From NCBI GenBank assembly GCA_947479075.1, contig CANJZR010000170.1, forward strand, positions 1-7,782: 7,782 nucleotides of DNA, written 5' to 3'. Positions 6,685 through 7,782 of this stretch are shown here, piece after piece. Position 1 is the stretch's first letter; each line of letters begins with the position of its first letter. Under the pieces are notes generated by a model, which was not told where the DNA came from, made no database searches, and saw only the letters and a list, made by a program, of their open reading frames with translations. Source of the DNA: Planctomycetaceae bacterium (GTDB lineage: Bacteria; Planctomycetota; Planctomycetia; Planctomycetales; Planctomycetaceae). The position numbers and the translations under genes were made by a program.

Positions 6685-6716
6685 CTGAGTGAGCGGTGTG
6701 GCGATAGCCACCGGCT
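6685..6716 (-). repeat. REP-like element, copy 1
   Basis: On the minus strand this 32-nt element starts AGCCG, forms a 5-bp stem gtggc/gccac (6698-6702 with 6707-6711) around a 4-nt loop, and ends CGCTCACTCAG. It matches copy 2 (6769-6800, opposite strand) at 24 of 32 positions. A near-perfect palindrome, ctcactgagtgag at 6681-6693, overlaps its end. It begins 16 nt after the comM stop. Confidence 0.7.
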
Positions 6717-6768
6717 CTGCTCCGCACGAATGGTATGGAAACGTATATCCGCAGTACTTGTTCACAAT

Positions 6769-6800
6769 AGCCGAGGGCTAGCGCCCTGTCGCTCACACAG
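6769..6800 (+). repeat. REP-like element, copy 2
   Basis: On the plus strand this element starts AGCCG, forms a 5-bp stem agggc/gccct (6774-6778 with 6783-6787) around the loop tagc, and ends CGCTCACACAG. It faces copy 1 across a 52-nt spacer. Two of the five stem pairs differ from copy 1 and both pairs change together, so pairing is kept. A pair of opposed small palindromic units between convergent genes resembles the arrangement of bacterial REP/BIME elements. The rest of the gap, 6801-6917, shows nothing further. Confidence 0.7.
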
Positions 6801-6917
6801 CCATGCGGACTGCCGCAATTGCCGACCCGGATATCAGATTCGCTAATCATTGAGGCTACGGGAAACACAACGCCGAACATTGCCCAGAACAGGTCTTCGT
6901 TCATAGGGGAGTTGCTG

Positions 6918-7766
6918 TTATTTCACACCAGCTTTTGCTCGCTCAACGGAGAAGTCAATCAGCTCCTGGCAGCGGAAGAATCCCTCCCAGTAGTTGTGCC
7001 CCTGGCCTTTGGCCACGATGAGTTCCACGAGATCGCCCTGCCCCTCTGCGGTGTAGCGGGCTTTGAACTCGGCAGAGTTCGCTTCGAGCGGAACCGTGGC
7101 GTCCTGGTCTCCGTGGATCAGGCAGACTGGAATTCCGGCCTTGGCGAGAACGGAGACCTTGCTGATCGGATTGTGCTGCTCGAGTTGTTTCTCAAGATCC
7201 TCCGGAGAGAGTTCATATGCCGAGGCCGCCTCACGCAGACCTGGGTAGGATCGCAGATCGAACACCGGGTAGATCCCCGCCAGCCCGGCAACTTTCTCCG
7301 GGTTCGCACTGGCCCAGCTGGTCATCCACAAGCCCCCACGGCTCCGACCGAGCAGGCAAGCACGCTTGGCAAAGCCCCGCTTGCCGGTCACTTCCTGATA
7401 CAGAGCAGAGAGAAGCTTCTGGCTCTTCGGGCTGCCGTATCCCTCACCGACATCAATGCCCGCGACAGCCACACCAGCTGCAAGGAACTGTTCGTGCATC
7501 CACTTCTCGTGAGCGTCAGGCAGCCCTGGCAGCGTGGGGCTGTACATGATCCACGGCTGGGGAGACGACCGCTTGTCCTCGGGAGGGAGAAACACAAACG
7601 CGGGCCGCCCCTCGACCAGGAATGCCTCTCCGGGAAGAATCAGCTCTTTGACCGGAGTATCGCTAGCAGCGACACCTTGGCAGGTCCACGCACTGAGTAC
7701 TGCCAACCCTGCGACAATCAAATGTCTGGCGAAGTGCTGCCCCGACAAGATCATGGACTTTTGCAT
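6918..7766 (-). CDS. Exported alpha/beta hydrolase
   Basis: The 282-residue product has an N-terminal signal peptide: a basic start, a hydrophobic run at about 16-34, and a likely cleavage after VAA at residue 34. The mature part is an alpha/beta hydrolase. The nucleophile elbow is GRSRGG with Ser142, the acid is Asp222 in HGDQDATVP, and the base is His257 in GQGHNYW. All three triad residues are present in the right order, so it should be active, probably as an esterase or a peptidase of the prolyl-oligopeptidase/dienelactone hydrolase type. The substrate is unknown. Conserved-looking surroundings include PWIMYSPTLP (71-80), HEKWMHEQFL (86-95) and EGFFRCQELIDF (261-272), which I recall from planctomycete proteins annotated only as alpha/beta hydrolases. 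ATG 7766 has AGGAA 7 nt upstream. A second ATG at codon 5 is less well placed. It acts in the periplasm or outside the cell and stands alone here, convergent with comM. Confidence 0.9.
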   Translation of the reverse strand: MQKSMILSGQHFARHLIVAGLAVLSAWTCQGVAASDTPVKELILPGEAFLVEGRPAFVFLPPEDKRSSPQPWIMYSPTLPGLPDAHEKWMHEQFLAAGVAVAGIDVGEGYGSPKSQKLLSALYQEVTGKRGFAKRACLLGRSRGGLWMTSWASANPEKVAGLAGIYPVFDLRSYPGLREAASAYELSPEDLEKQLEQHNPISKVSVLAKAGIPVCLIHGDQDATVPLEANSAEFKARYTAEGQGDLVELIVAKGQGHNYWEGFFRCQELIDFSVERAKAGVK

Positions 7767-7773
7767 CGTCGAG

Positions 7774-7778
7774 TTCCT
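7774..7778 (-). promoter_or_regulatory. Ribosome binding site of the exported hydrolase
   Basis: AGGAA on the minus strand lies 7 nt before the ATG at 7766, a normal spacing. It supports that start over the ATG four codons downstream. The promoter must lie beyond the window edge. Confidence 0.6.
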
Positions 7779-7782
7779 GATA

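Noticed and set aside
6530..6904. Minus-strand open frame of 124 codons after the hydrolase gene
   Set aside because: It overlaps the end of comM in antisense, its middle is made by reading through the two REP-like elements, and it shows no recognisable domain.

Overview
The window reads as a stretch of ordinary chromosome from a bacterium, most likely a member of the Planctomycetota. I base that on the style of three proteins: an SGNH-fold protein with an 'NSFGxRGPE' lead-in, a secreted alpha/beta hydrolase with a GRSRGG elbow, and a Cys-rich YifB/ComM ATPase. Weak or absent Shine-Dalgarno sequences and small REP-like and CAGATT-type intergenic repeats point the same way. This is inference from recalled families, not from a search. 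I see no phage, transposase, CRISPR array, tRNA or rRNA gene.

Layout: (1) 1-1641, plus strand: the C-terminal part of DNA polymerase I (polA), entering from outside the window, with proofreading and polymerase motifs intact. (2) 1642-1875: a convergent gap holding a large imperfect inverted repeat built of 9-nt GATT-containing units. (3) 1876-2520, minus strand: metW, a class I methyltransferase-fold protein linked to methionine synthesis, with no metX beside it. (4) 2521-2821: a divergent gap with a second, degenerate copy of the GATT repeat, a possible promoter and a ribosome binding site. (5) 2822-4069, plus: a membrane-anchored SGNH/GDSL-like protein in which every expected catalytic residue appears to be replaced. 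(6) 4070-4200: two hairpins. (7) 4201-5034, plus: an MlaE-family ABC permease without a neighbouring ATPase or MCE protein. (8) 5035-5130: two more dyads. (9) 5131-6669, plus: comM (YifB), an AAA+ ATPase. (10) 6670-6917: a convergent gap holding two opposed copies of a 32-nt REP-like element whose stems differ by compensating changes. (11) 6918-7766, minus: an exported alpha/beta hydrolase.

The genes do not form one obvious pathway. The three plus-strand genes from 2822 to 6669 (SGNH-like protein, lipid permease, ComM) are co-directional and might share transcripts. However, the gaps of 131 and 96 bases carry inverted repeats and suggest at least partly separate control. I found no convincing new multi-gene system. 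The best leads are the apparent SGNH pseudoenzyme, the covarying REP-like pair, and the GATT-unit repeat at two separate loci.
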